Assembly: GCA_973895155.1 (NCBI GenBank) | Contig: OZ316891.1 | Coordinates: forward strand, 1,674,001-1,738,000 | DNA from: Marsupella aquatica | Taxonomy: Eukaryota; Marchantiophyta | Direction of reading: 5' to 3' | Length of the DNA: 64,000 nt | Part shown: piece after piece, positions 31,606 through 42,689 of the stretch | Numbering within the stretch: position 1 is the first letter of the stretch | How the letters are laid out: every line of letters starts with the position of its first letter | Program-made: the position numbers and the translations under genes | The notes under the pieces: model-generated | The model's database searches: none | What the model saw: only the letters and a program-made list of their open reading frames with translations | What the model was told of the DNA's origin: nothing

Positions 31606-34600
31606 CTAATGGTCTACATCAAGTGTCAAAACAAAATCGTCAAGTGGGACTGGAATGTCCTCTAGGGGGGCTAGCCGATGCGGAGTCACACTAGCACCCA
31701 TTGTCAGAGATCGACAATAGATGGCCCGAGCTTGAGCACACTGTAAGGTGACTGAAATGCGTTGGCAAAAGTGCATGATCAAAACAGATAGCTGGGGTCC
31801 GGTAGGACCCATCCGGCCATGAACATCCCGAGCAGCTTGCCAAAGAAGCCCGTCAAACTGATGATGGAGACGCCCAAATATCTCAAGAGCAAGGGGGAGG
31901 AAGCTATCAGATGAAGCTTGTGCAACATATTTGGCCTCCTTCGTTATTGCTGCTCGTGATGCTGCTGCCCCTGCCGTTGTTGCCGCTGTCCCAATGATGT
32001 CTTGGCGCAATGGGTTTGCCACCACTACATCTGCCAAAGTACGTTGACGCTCACAAATCATGGTAGGATCCACCCGTAACCACTGTGATGGAGGACTGGG
32101 TAACTCAAGCACCACCTCCCACTGCGCACAGACCAAAGAGCCAGAGAGAACTTGAGCAGTCGCATCTCTCACAACATCGTGAACAAAAATGGTTTCACCT
32201 CCCAAACTTTACCGAAGAAGATGGACACCTGTGGCATCACAAGGCTTCCCACAAGTGCAAGAAGGAGGTAAACCAGCAAGAAGTGGGTGGGGTAAGCCCA
32301 TACAAAGACGCATGGCTATCGCAAACTCTGCTGAAGATATCCGCAGGTGAGGAATGATTGGATTGGCCTAAAGCCATCCTCCTGCTCCCTTCCCTCCAGA
32401 AGAAAGAATCCGAGCTTGGCCCATGTCAGGTGCCTTGGTGAGGATGTTGGAGAGGGTGAAAGCGTGTTGTCCGAGGTCTACTTGAAGACGGACGGGGTCC
32501 AAGGATAAAAACTCCTGAAATGAAGGTAATGCAACTAAGACAGGATCTGGTAATGATGACCGCGCCGCGCGCAAATGAACCTGAAATGGGATGGAACCCT
32601 CCTCTACCTCCATGAGAGACGAAAGTAAAAAAGGTCAATCCTCAGTAAGGAAACGATCTGCCAACAATGAGAAGGCGGCCACCCACGCGCCCAAAAGGCC
32701 AAAGGTGCAAGGCGCTCAGTGGAAGTAAGCCCAAAACCACCCTGAGAAATATGAAGACTGAGCTGTCGACGAAGCCATGAAGATGAGAGCAAAGTACCTA
32801 GCCCTAAAAGCGAGGCCACAGTCTCACGAATGGAGACATCAAACGCTCGGAGGTGTAGATAAAGATCCTTGGTAGGGGGATGTGCTTGAGCCAAATAGGA
32901 CGCGAGGGGGTGGACGCATCTCAACAACAACCCAAATGTTGCCTGAGAATCTGCTAACTTAGGGAGCATAGGAGTAGGGGCTAAGGCAGCCTGTAGAGCG
33001 TCAGCAATGAAAGATGAGCAAAATGAGACAATCCCGACTGGAGAGCCAAGGACCCAAAGACCGTCGATTGGACGTAAGAAACAAGGGGGAAGCGCAAGAT
33101 CAGAGGGTAACCCAGCTGGACTCTATGCACGACTCTTCATAGGCTGAACCCGTAAACCAAGGCCCAACAAATGGGTGAAAAGGGTGGTGAGGGCAAAAGT
33201 AACCACAACGGGTGGACCAATGATATCGGTGTCATCTGAAAGGAAGGGGAAGATACACAGGGGGTGGGCCGCGGAGGCTTCCCGTAAAGCTGTAAAATGG
33301 GCAATGGCAAAAAGAGGCCCACCCAAAGGGTCACCCTGACGTGTACCTTCTGTAGAGAAAGAGTGGTATACACTCCTATAGAGGTGTGATGACTATAGAA
33401 GAGGGGGGCCTTGAGTCCATAAAAACAACGGACAAAGGGGATAAGGGACTGGATGTCTAGATCCGCCGCCCTCAAACCACAAAAAATTGCTGCCCAAGAA
33501 ACCGTATTGAAAGCATTAGAGACATCAACCTGGAGGACAACGCAATCAATTAGGTGGAGGTCCAAGGTAGCACGAATACCCACAATAATTGTCTCACAAC
33601 CGCCAAGAACGCCCACTTCAAATTGATGTGGAGAGAGATGATCCGATAGTGCAGAGCAATACTGCGATGAAAGTGTGCAAGACACAAGCCGAAGAAAAAC
33701 CTCTCCTATAGCTATGGGCCAAATACCCGGTGAAGACTTAGCCATGGCCAATAAACGAGAGGCAAACAGCCGGCTGCAATATACTGGCAAAAGGAGAAGA
33801 AAACTGGAAAACTAGACTGAGGATCCTCGGGGAGGATTAAATCATAAAAATGCTCAAAGACATAGCCAGAGGGACCACCAGCCGTGCAACGCGGGGCATG
33901 GAGGAAAGCATAGGTGAAGTGGTCCCTACTAAACTGAAGATCCTCCTCAGGCTTAAAATCCTCCACGAACAAAGGGAGCTGATCATAGGGTTGCGGATGA
34001 AGATCCTGAACGGCCGTCAAGGTGACCTCGCCAGGGGGGCTGGTTGTTAAGGATTGCTCTTAGTCTTGTGACTCAAAGGTTATGACTCAAGGTTAGTCGT
34101 GTATGACCTTGCATATACCACGGCTAGTGTAAGCCGCTGGTATGTGGTGTTTGCTCATTGTAATAGAGCAACTTGAGGAAGAGAGAGAGCTTGTGTGTTC
34201 GACTACTCTGAAGTAAAGTTGGAGTGTTTGTGTGGACGTAGCCTTGGAGAAGAGGTGAACCACATATGGATTGTGTCGGCTACATGTGCATGGTATGAGT
34301 TATGATTGTATCATGATGAAGGAAGATGTTATACTTCAACACTGGTGTGGTGGGAGAAAGGGCCTGGACAGCACAATGATATTCACCAGCCTGGGGTAAA
34401 TGACAAGAGCGATGAAGGCATCTATGCTCTGGAGGATGAGAGTGGCGAGCTGGGTTAGACAAAGCACGGGCGGTAAAGGAACAGGCTTGAAGAAAGTACT
34501 CTTCCTGAAGCTGTTCCCAATCTCCCCGCAGAAAATGATGGATACGAGAGGCAGTCTCACGGTGACCCACGCAACCACCATGACTAGGGAGGGTAAGAGT

Positions 34601-34674
34601 CCACTATGTAAAAAACATGTCTTGAGTAAAGACCAGTAAGAGACCTCTATAGGATGCGCCAAGATAAGCTGCAT
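31606..34674 (-). pseudogene. LINE (non-LTR retrotransposon) ORF2 copy, broken
   Basis: The minus-strand conceptual product runs from ~34,674 to 31,606 in several frames. An N-terminal RT region (FSRDHFTYAFLHAPRCTAGG, SGYVFEHFYDLI) comes first. The palm follows, with GIWPIAIGEVFLRLVS, VVLQVDVSNAFNTVS and VTLWVGLF / GGPLFAIAHFTALREAS in an alternate frame. SDDTDI stands at the position of the usual (Y/F)xDD box. The thumb region carries LRAFDVSIRETVASLLGLG and SQGGFGLTSTERLAPLAFWA. The C terminus has CTCGKPCDATGVHLLR and HDVVRDATAQ, ending in FLPLALEIFGRLHHQFDGLL. Multiple frameshifts and stops mean it is inactive. A solo LTR interrupts it at 34,045-34,341. Fragments of the same lineage occur at 11,860, 25,925 and 50,270. 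Confidence 0.8.
34040..34346 (-). mobile_element. Solo LTR (34045-34341) inserted in the LINE
   Basis: A 297-bp unit starting TGTTAAGGATTGCTC and ending TATACTTCAACA, flanked by the perfect 5-bp duplication CTGGT (34,040-34,044 and 34,342-34,346). TG..CA ends, length and 5-bp duplication are those of a small plant-type (copia-like) LTR left after LTR-LTR recombination. No internal region remains. Strand is uncertain. Confidence 0.85.
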
Positions 34675-37540
34675 GAGTTACAACAAGGATGACCAAACTG
34701 TTGGGCGCAACGCTAGTGGGATGTGGTTATAAAGGCGAGGTCTAATGTGAGCTAATGATCCATATCTAAAATAGTAACCAAGCTTGAACTTATGATCCGC
34801 ACCAAGTCTTGTAACTATGTCTCCTAGTGGGACACTCGGTGGGACATGGATTCCTCTAGGAGGTAAAGTTTGAATTTACAGGTTAATTTGTTTCACTATC
34901 ATTCCTCTAAAGTTAAGTATGCTCATGGCATGTGATCACTCTTAGGTTGTGACTTCATTATAACTGAATTAGTATACATATGTTGTATTAAATTTGTGTA
35001 AAAAGTGCCAAACTTTGGAACCACCCAACAAAAGTCACCAGCAAAAAACAGAAAGTAGTAGGGCAAAAGTTATGGAGTATGAATGTGTTAGTGGTTTTCA
35101 GGGATTTGAGTTTTGAGGTTTGAGACCCCCTATTGAATCATGCCCGTGAGCTCTATGGTAAAAAGTTGATGGATGCAACTTTTTGATGGAAAGTTCTTCC
35201 CCATTGTAAAGTCACATCCTGCAGTAAAGGTGAAGAGGTTGAAGCCAGCCCACCTTCCAATTCAAAGAGGACTGGGGACCTGGAAATTTGTTTTGCACAT
35301 GGAGCCTGACATGGAGTAGGGGTCTCAAGTATGAGACTGCGGACGTGTATGGCTTGCCCGGGACAGGGCCGAAATGGACTTCCGCAAAAGCGTGCAAGAT
35401 TCTGAATCTGATCGAGTCAATTGTTTCCGTGACCGTTTTGGTGTGTGAGTGAACCCGACAACATTCGCTTCTCAAGAAGCCCGACACTGCACAAGTGTCC
35501 GACTCCCCGATTTCAAAAACTTTCCTTTGGGGTGGGCCGGTTCAAATACTCAACTTGTTTACTTGCGGAGTCCATACATGGTGACTGGGCACACATAGCG
35601 GACCCAGGGCTATTCTAGTTTCCTCCATAAGTTGCAGCAAATTTGACTCCCATTAAAAAAACCAAAAACAACGCACTGTCACACTTTGTAGATTGCACGA
35701 TAGTCACACTTTGTAGATTGCACGATCACAGACTGTACAGTGCATATTTCTTCATGGTCCACAGAATCAAACGGCCAGGCTATCATTATTGCCATGGGAA
35801 GGGACAGAGACCATTGATTAACGTCCACTGATTCCCAAGACCACTGATTCCTTGTATCGTGCAAATAGGCAGTCTCAAAGTTGACAAGTTCAATGACCTG
35901 AAATCCCGAATCTCAAGTAATGGACACACAAAGTTAGAGACTACAAAATTCTTAGTCCATAACTTTGTGCCATAAGGACTGGTTGTGTGTCATTACCATC
36001 AGTCAAGGTAGAGGAAGAAAAAAAAAAAAAATTCTGGAAACTTGTGAAAAAGTTATGACCAGTCCTTTATGGTCAAACAATGTCATCATGCGTAATTCTG
36101 AAGAAGCTTTGAGATACCCTAATGTAGCATCTTGAGGATAGTGGCTTTTGTCGTCAAAAGTTGGCAATCTATTGATAGATTGCATGCTAAACTAAAGGGT
36201 ATTCTGTAGCCCGAGTTGGGGAGCAACCCTGCTCGGGCTTGGATTCTATTTCGTTCCCAAAAAAACAGAAGCGAAAAAGTCTGCGTATTGCTTACATTGA
36301 TGGAGGTGAGAATTCTCATGTGGAACGAATTCTGCGCTTTTCATCTATCTTTTCGGGAATTCTAAGCAAAAGTTTCAGCAGTTACATTCGTGAGTTGGAC
36401 TTCCCTGTACTTTCCAGATGGAAAGCTACAGTATATCATTCTCGAGCCAGGTCGGTGAACGAGAATATGAAGGAAAGCGCAACCCGTGGTAAATTGACAA
36501 CTGAATTGCAGCTGTTTTGAGTGTAACGTTTATGTCTCACCTCACCTCAGTTGAACACGTACCAAGGGAAGAGATTGTCCAAGGATGTGCCTTCGCTGGC
36601 GGTTATGTGGGTCCTGGGCAGCAAAAAGTGTTCTGAAGTATGAAAAACAGATTTCGAATAAGAAAATTAATATTTCAAGTGTGGTGAACCCACGTAAATT
36701 CTCCACCCAAAAATTAGACCGACACACTCAGTGAAATGAGCTTTAAAGTTGTTTCTTTTATCCCCACTTTTATTTGTTTAGTCTGAGAAAATGTGAATCT
36801 CTCTATAAAGAGGGAAACGACAATTGTGTGTGGAGGCTACTCGTGCCAGGTCGATGAGGAAGGTAAGGATAGGGAGGCAAAACCCTAAATTGCAGGATTG
36901 GCAAGGAATGTATCCACGTAATTCATTACCTAAGAAACGGATATCGTTGTTTGTCCTCCCAAGTCGACCCGGTGCCATCAATTATTTGATTTATTTCTCT
37001 TGTTGTTTCTGGTTCCACAATGATTATGAGTTTTGCTGTACATTACTAACGTACACTACGTCACTTTTCTAAAGATGCTGTAGATCTTTGGATTACTTTG
37101 GCAAATTGGTAAAAAACTTCATCTGCGTATTAGTAAACATTTTATTTTGTAAAAGCTTTCGCCATCCCCTTCAGGCGGGCTTTCCCTTGTGCGGGCCCCC
37201 TGTATGTCGTATGTCGTTATAATGAATGGAATTCAAAGTTATCTTTGAAAACTTGCGCCAGAGCACATAATTTTTTATCAAAAGTACCATATACTAACTA
37301 TGAGACTGAATGAGACCTTTGGAAGGAATCTTTCCAAATTTCTGAGACAAGAGTTCGCACTGTGACACCGCAGACTTGCATGCATAATTATGGTGAGTAG
37401 AAGATTCGAAGACGAGAGATAGGCTAGTAAAAACGAATAATTAGATAGGGTAGGACAAAATGGTTTCCCTTAGCAGCCGGACACGATACAGTCCTGAGCC
37501 ATGTTTTCTTCACGACGGAATTTGCTAAACCAATGCACGA
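34675..37540. other. No recognisable gene
   Basis: Nearly 3 kb of unannotated sequence. A short hairpin-like string (CCCGAGTTGGGGAGCAACCC..GCTCGGGC) lies near 36,210. A 25-bp tandem duplication at 35,678 is listed separately. Confidence 0.35.
35678..35727 (+). repeat. 25-bp tandem duplication
   Basis: Two adjacent copies of GTCACACTTTGTAGATTGCA plus CGAT(A/C), starting at 35,678 and 35,703. Confidence 0.85.
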
Positions 37541-37555
37541 ACCTGTACTTAACCA

Positions 37556-38125
37556 TGTTACAGGTTTTTACTAAACTATCTCCCAAACTGATGGTTGTTA
37601 CTTTTTTATTTAAATTTTTGTTTACTACGTTGTTACTAACACCCCCCATCCAACTAAATTATTTATTAAATTACCCCCCAAATAATATTGTGTTACTTTA
37701 AACCCAAATACTTGACCACACTGCATTCCCATTGGCTGTCAAGCAACCAGAGTTCATGACCTAAGGTGAAGCTAACCCGCATCCACTTTCACACAGTCCA
37801 TAGCCTTGTTGGGGCCTGAGGTGCAGTGCAACTTCAGGGCCCCACTTGGACCTAAGTACGACCGGGGCCCAAGTCGCAGCCCTTGTTTTCTTTGGAAAAC
37901 AGCACCAGAATTTTGGCTTTTTTTTTTAGGTGTAAGAGTTCTGGCCCGAACATCGAATGTGAAGGGCCGGCAATGGAAGAGAGGGATCGGGGCAACTCTG
38001 GTTGCTTGACAGCCAAAGTAGTTGAGTTAGAAGCCACAGGATACACTCCTTTTTTTGTGTGGGGGGGGGGGCAGGTTTGTAATAAGGATCAGTTTGGGGG
38101 GGGGGGTAGTTTAGTAAAGAGCTGA
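37556..38125. mobile_element. Inverted-repeat (foldback/MITE-like) element
   Basis: The left arm contains TTACTAAACTATCTCCCAAA then CTGATGGTTGTTAC, and ends at GGCTGTCAAGCAACCAGAG (37,735). The right arm read backwards has TTACTAAACTACCCC..CCAAACTGATCCTTATTAC and the same GGCTGTCAAGCAACCAGAG (near 38,000-38,020). The arms enclose ~240 bp of unrelated sequence. A related arm occurs near 2,835-2,905. G/C homopolymer runs have expanded in the right arm. Exact ends are not determined. Confidence 0.5.
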
Positions 38126-38586
38126 ACTAGGTTATGCCAATTGACTTGAAGTACATTTGTTAAACTTTCATTGCTCCTGTTTTGCTCTATCTACTGTATT
38201 TCCTGTCCTACTCATTTGTGCCTCTAGTCAATACTGTTTTTGTTTGGCTTGGAAATCACTGCCCTGATTATTGTACAATTATACACTTCTGCACGACGTG
38301 TAGTTGTAGCGTGCGAGCAGCAAGTAAAAACTTCATGATACAGGGCCTCGCAACCTCATAGGAGGAAAAAACCCTAAACATAAACCATTTCACTAGCAAA
38401 CTTAATTCCTAGCTACCCAGAACCTTATTTTGAACTATCTTGAGTTTTGTGTCATTTTTTTGTACAGCCCAATTAGCGGGCCAATTAGGGACAACTTTTT
38501 GGCTGGCCAAATCAATAGCCAGAGGAAAGTGAATCCCGGATGGATTGCCATGTTGGACAAAGTTGCTCCCGTGGATCACATTTTGG

Positions 38587-38763
38587 CTGTCGTGATATAT
38601 AGTATTGAAGCCATAGTGTATCGAAAACATACAGTCACCGGCAAGGCATATGTGCAAGCTGCTAGCAACCAACATGCATAGAAAAAGTCCAATCACATTC
38701 ACAAGTGCCAAAAAAAAGCAAATGAAGTGGTATGTACGTAGTGGAGGTGTAAACCTCTGTATA
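38587..38763. repeat. 177-bp repeat 'A', outer copy
   Basis: Almost identical to 39,122-39,299, in the same orientation (shared strings CATACAGTCACCGGCAAGGC and GGTATGTACGTAGTGGAGGT). Together they bracket the 3' LTR-like unit of the Ty3/gypsy element. Confidence 0.85.
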
Positions 38764-39121
38764 ATAAAAGGCATAAGAGAAACAAGCGTACTGAAATCGA
38801 ATCAAAAACCGGCGGGATGCCAAGATTGGCCGGAGGCATCTAACGAATCACTGTGTGAATCTCGTGTACGGAACCGACGAGCACTGTCTGAGCTCTGTCA
38901 ACAGCGATTCAAGAAGAACTAAAAACCAACAAAGAAAGACATGCCCTAAGCAAGCAAAGTCCTGGCGTCACACTAACAAGCACATTTGCTTCAAGAACGG
39001 CCTAGACTTGCTACAAGAACATGTCGCTAACTCAGGTAGTACACTAGCCCTAACTACATACCTAGCGGGCATGAGAGGGACATGCCGATGTGCATAAGAG
39101 GCACTGTCCCTCGGCATGACA
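38763..39121 (-). repeat. LTR unit of the Ty3/gypsy element, 3' copy
   Basis: A 359-bp unit nearly identical to 48,186-48,544; on the minus strand it starts TGTCATGCCGAGGGACA and ends near GCCTTTTATT. About 4% of positions differ between the copies, and the differences I compared are nearly all transitions. Repeat 'A' stands on both sides of this copy but not beside the 5' copy. The true LTR extent may therefore be 'A' plus this unit, followed by a second truncated LTR start. Confidence 0.7.
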
Positions 39122-39299
39122 ACTGTCGTGACATATAGTATCGAAGCCATAGTGTATCAAAAACATACAGTCACCGGCAAGGCATATGTGCAAGCTGCTA
39201 GCAACCAACATGCATAGAAAAAGTCCAATCACATTCACAAGTGCCAAGAAAAAGCAAATGAAGTGGTATGTACGTAGTGGAGGTGTAAACCTCTGTATC
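39122..39299. repeat. 178-bp repeat 'A', inner copy, next to polypurine tract
   Basis: Matches 38,587-38,763. On the minus strand it is immediately preceded by a G-run (39,299-39,307, TCTGGGGGGGATACAGAGG) that looks like a polypurine tract. This suggests the 3' LTR begins here rather than at 39,121. Confidence 0.6.
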
Positions 39300-39337
39300 C
39301 CCCCCAGACCACAGCCAAAAGGAGGGCTGAAGAAAAT

Positions 39338-39495
39338 TCAGGTAGCACGTGGAGCACAGGAAGGGCAAAACCATAACCCTTCTGGCACCTGGGTAAGTTC
39401 AGGCCGAAGGCAGAAAAGATGGTACCCTCCATTGCAATTGTCACACAGCAGCATCTGGTCAGCATCATCAATTTGCAAACACACCTTGCAAGGGT
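39338..39495 (-). pseudogene. PHD finger at the integrase C terminus
   Basis: YPCKVCLQIDDADQMLLCDN, then CNGGYHLFC, then VPEGLWFCPSC: a complete C4-H-C3 PHD zinc finger with the usual Trp two residues before the last Cys pair. It is continuous with the integrase frame and ends the polyprotein (APRAT, stop at 39,338). PHD fingers read the histone H3 tail, often by its Lys4 methylation state. By analogy with the chromodomains of chromoviruses, it may steer integration to particular chromatin. The domain call is secure; the targeting role is inference. Confidence 0.9.
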
Positions 39496-40937
39496 AGTCC
39501 ATAGGTGGAATCCAAGTAGAAGTCACAATGGTGGGATCTAGGTTAGGCAGATGACAAGGGGCGCAATTCTTGGCATTGTCAGCAATTGTGCGCCCATCTG
39601 CCCCTTGTAACTCTAGCACTCCAGACGATCGAATAGCTTTAACCCTGAGAATAGTACGATTGGTAGAGGTGTCCAGGGTGTCGTTAGCTTGCCGCTGCAA
39701 GTACACAAAATCTCCCACATCAAACTTCCTGACCTTGGGCTGAAAAGTGCCCCCTTGTGTGTGTGCATAACGCAGTGTGTCCCTGTGTTGTGCAATGGCC
39801 AAATTCTCCATGGCCACGGGCATAACCCTCCTGAATAGGGCAGCCCTCTCAGAGATCACATCAGACCAAGTCACAGCTGAATCCAAGTCCACCACCTGAA
39901 GTATGTGAGAAGCAATAGCAGAAGGTGGAACTGGGTGACGACCAAACAACAAGAAGTAGGGAGAAAAGTTAGACAATGATGCATGTCTAGACATCCTATA
40001 CCCCATGGCAATGTAGGGTAAGGCCAGGTCCCAATCCTCCTTGTTTTTGTTGAGGCAAATCTTCCGGAGACCCTTCTTGCATGTCTGAACCATGCGCTCT
40101 GCCAAGCCATCTGCCTGTGGGTGATCTTGTGATGTCCGGCGATGATCAATGAGGGCCTGATCAAGCAGCTCCTAGAACTCTCCATTAAACTCTGAGCCCT
40201 GGTCAGTGAGACATTCTGCACAAGCTCCAAAGCGGCTGAACTTGTTGCAGGAATGCCTGGCTGGTGCTACGGGAGGTCTTATCCGGCAATGCCACAAGTT
40301 CTATCCACTTGGAGAAATGCTCTATCATGATCATGATGTAGAGATTACCCCAAGACGTGAGGGGTAATTCTCCAGCCAAATCACATGACCAGCGATAAAA
40401 CATGCCCTGAATAGGGAGTGGATGAAGCGGGGGATGAAGTGTGGGTTGTCGAGATGTGAAGGAAGTCCTCCCCCTATCACACTGTTCACACCGGGCAATA
40501 ACATCTCGAACCTGGCCATGCATGCCTCTCCAATGATAATGAGGGACCAAGAGGTTGTAAGTCCTCTTAACACCAAAATGACCAAGCTCAGAATGTACCT
40601 TACGGATAAGGCCAACCCTCTCATGAATAGGTGGAACCACCACTTCCCTGTCTGGCAAGCAGCGCACGAGATGATCTCCCTTCCACAAGTAGCGCTTGGA
40701 CCTTTGCTGAATTCGGTCTCTCTGGGCAGCAGTAACATGTGTGGGGTACTCCCCATACTGTAGAAATCTCAGAGTGTCGCTGTCCTCCCATATGTCCACC
40801 ACAGGTTGGTCAATAATATAGCATGGCAGCAAAGCAAGATAGGTCGATGCATGAAATGTAGGCAGGATAGAAACCTGGTCAAAATCTTGTCGTGCATTTG
40901 AGGAATCATCAGAGGTAATCAAAGGGCTGTGGGACAT
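39495..40937 (-). pseudogene. Integrase (HHCC zinc finger, DDE core, C-terminal domain)
   Basis: The minus strand shows a zinc-binding HERVGLIRKVHSELGHFG..CEQCDRG (HHCC), then the DDE core. The first Asp is in FYRWSCDLAGELP, the second in TDQGSEFNGEF, and the Glu in HPQADGLAERMVQ. The last two require a frame change near 40,225, and a TAG at 40,172 follows NGEF. The C-terminal domain has VRKFDVGDFVYLQRQAN and VKAIRSSGVLELQGADG, an analogue of the GPY/F module. Translation runs straight into a PHD finger, so the usual chromodomain position is occupied by a different reader. Confidence 0.88.
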
Positions 40938-41009
40938 AGTGTCAGCATTCTAATGTGTCACACCAGGCCTATGAATTACCTCAAAATCATACTCCTGGAG
41001 TATGAGCGC

Positions 41010-42345
41010 TCAACGAGGAAGCTTGCCAGTAAGCTTGTTGTTGGTCATCAACCACTTCAAGGGCTGGTGGTCGGTGTAGAGAACAAACCTGGTCCCATAG
41101 AGGTAGGGCCTGTAATGTATGACAGCCCACACAACAGCAAGGCATTCACCCTCATAAGAAGAACAATGACTCTCTGCCTGATTGTTGCTCCTGGATGCAT
41201 AGGCAATGACGTACTCTTTACCTTCCTCATCATGCTGGCCCAGAATGGCACCAATCCCAAGGGCACTCCAATCTGTGTGTAGCACAAAGACCTTGTTGAA
41301 ATCAGGTCTTCTCAGCACCGGGTATTCTGAGAGCTTCTCCTTCAAAGTGGCAAATGCTGCCTCAGCATCTGTACTCCATGTCCAAGTCACATTCTTTTTC
41401 AACAAAGCATACAATGGGTGTGCAATGGTACTGAAATCTTTGATGTAGATCCGGTAGTAATTGCACAACCCAATAAAACTCCTCAAAGTGTGAACATCGG
41501 TAGGAGTGGGCATTTCCAAGATGGATACCACCTTGGCCCAGTGAGCCATGGTTCCATTTGGAAGAATGCGATGCCCAAGATATACTACTGATCTGACAGC
41601 AAATTCACACTTCTTGGGGTGTATCTTTAGGTTCACCTTCTTAAGCCTCATGAATAGCTCCTCAAGGTCAAGTAGATGCTGGTCAAATCCTTTGCTGTGG
41701 ACCAACACATCATCAATGTAGCATTTCAGAAACTCAGCACCTTGAAGAACCTGGTCCATGACTCTTTGAAAGAATATGGGCGCATTCTTCAAGCCAAATG
41801 GCATCACCAACCACTCCCATAGTTGGTTACTACCATGGAAAGCTGTTTTCTTGCGGTCCTTTGCAAGCAGCAAAATCTGGTTAAAGCCTTGCCTTAGATC
41901 CACAAGAGTGAAGATGTCTGAGTCTCCAATGCTGTCAAATAGCTCCTCTGGCCGTGGCATGGGGTACCTGTCCTGGGGTGTGACCAGGTTTAGTGGCCTG
42001 TAGTCCCCACACATGCGCTTCTCTGTCCACAATCTACTGGAATCCTTCTTTGCTGGCATCACTGTAGCTGCTGCAAAATCTGATGTAGATGGCTGAACAA
42101 GACCAGCTTCATAGAGCTCTTGGCATCTCTCATCCACCAGCTGCCACTCATGCTTACTCAAACGGTGTCTCCGCCTGAAGATAGGTGTTTCATCAGCCAA
42201 CTCAATGGAGAACTGCATAGTCTTGCACTTACCCAAGTCCTTCATAGAGAAAGCAAACACATTCTCATGCTTGAGGAGCAAATTCAGCAGCTGGTCCTTC
42301 TGTCTTTTACTCAGGTGGTTGCCCATGATGAATGTGTAGTTGGCA
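41010..42345 (-). pseudogene. pol: Reverse transcriptase and RNase H
   Basis: Open from 43,163 to the TGA at 41,010. The RT begins around FSIELADETPIFRRRHRLSK. It contains AATVMPAKKDSSRLW, MCGDYRPLNLVTPQDRYPMP, FTLVDLRQGFNQI, WLVMPFGLKNAPIFFQRVMD and the catalytic YIDDVLVHSK box, then VYLGHRI..G. RNase H follows with FVLHTDWSALGIGAILGQ, ECLAVVWAV and LYTDHQPLKWLM. Residue content is complete and typical of Ty3/gypsy. The TGA stands where a conserved Trp is normal (LPR-stop-ALILQEYDF), so TGG to TGA is likely. The enzyme would copy the RNA genome into cDNA within particles. Confidence 0.93.
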
Positions 42346-42689
42346 ACACTAGGAATAGGACCTGATGTACTCGTGCTTGAAGAGCCAGAAGTGCCAGCCT
42401 CTCCACTGTCCAAGCTGCTAGCATGCTGCTGATAAGGTGATGAGGCCTCTCCAAGGCCTGTTGTATCTGTTGCTCTGGTCTGATCCACACCATGAAACTC
42501 AGAAATAATGTCAGCCACATTACAAGGGACCTCCTCCCCCCCCCCAACACTTGGACTGAAGTGGTGAGTGTTGGACAGAGGTAAGTGCACCTGGTTTGGA
42601 TGCCATGTAGCAGCACCATGGAGTGGTAGGGCTGGAACTCCTGATGCTGGATGAATGTACATCTGAAAAAGGATGCAAGTGACCAGAAG

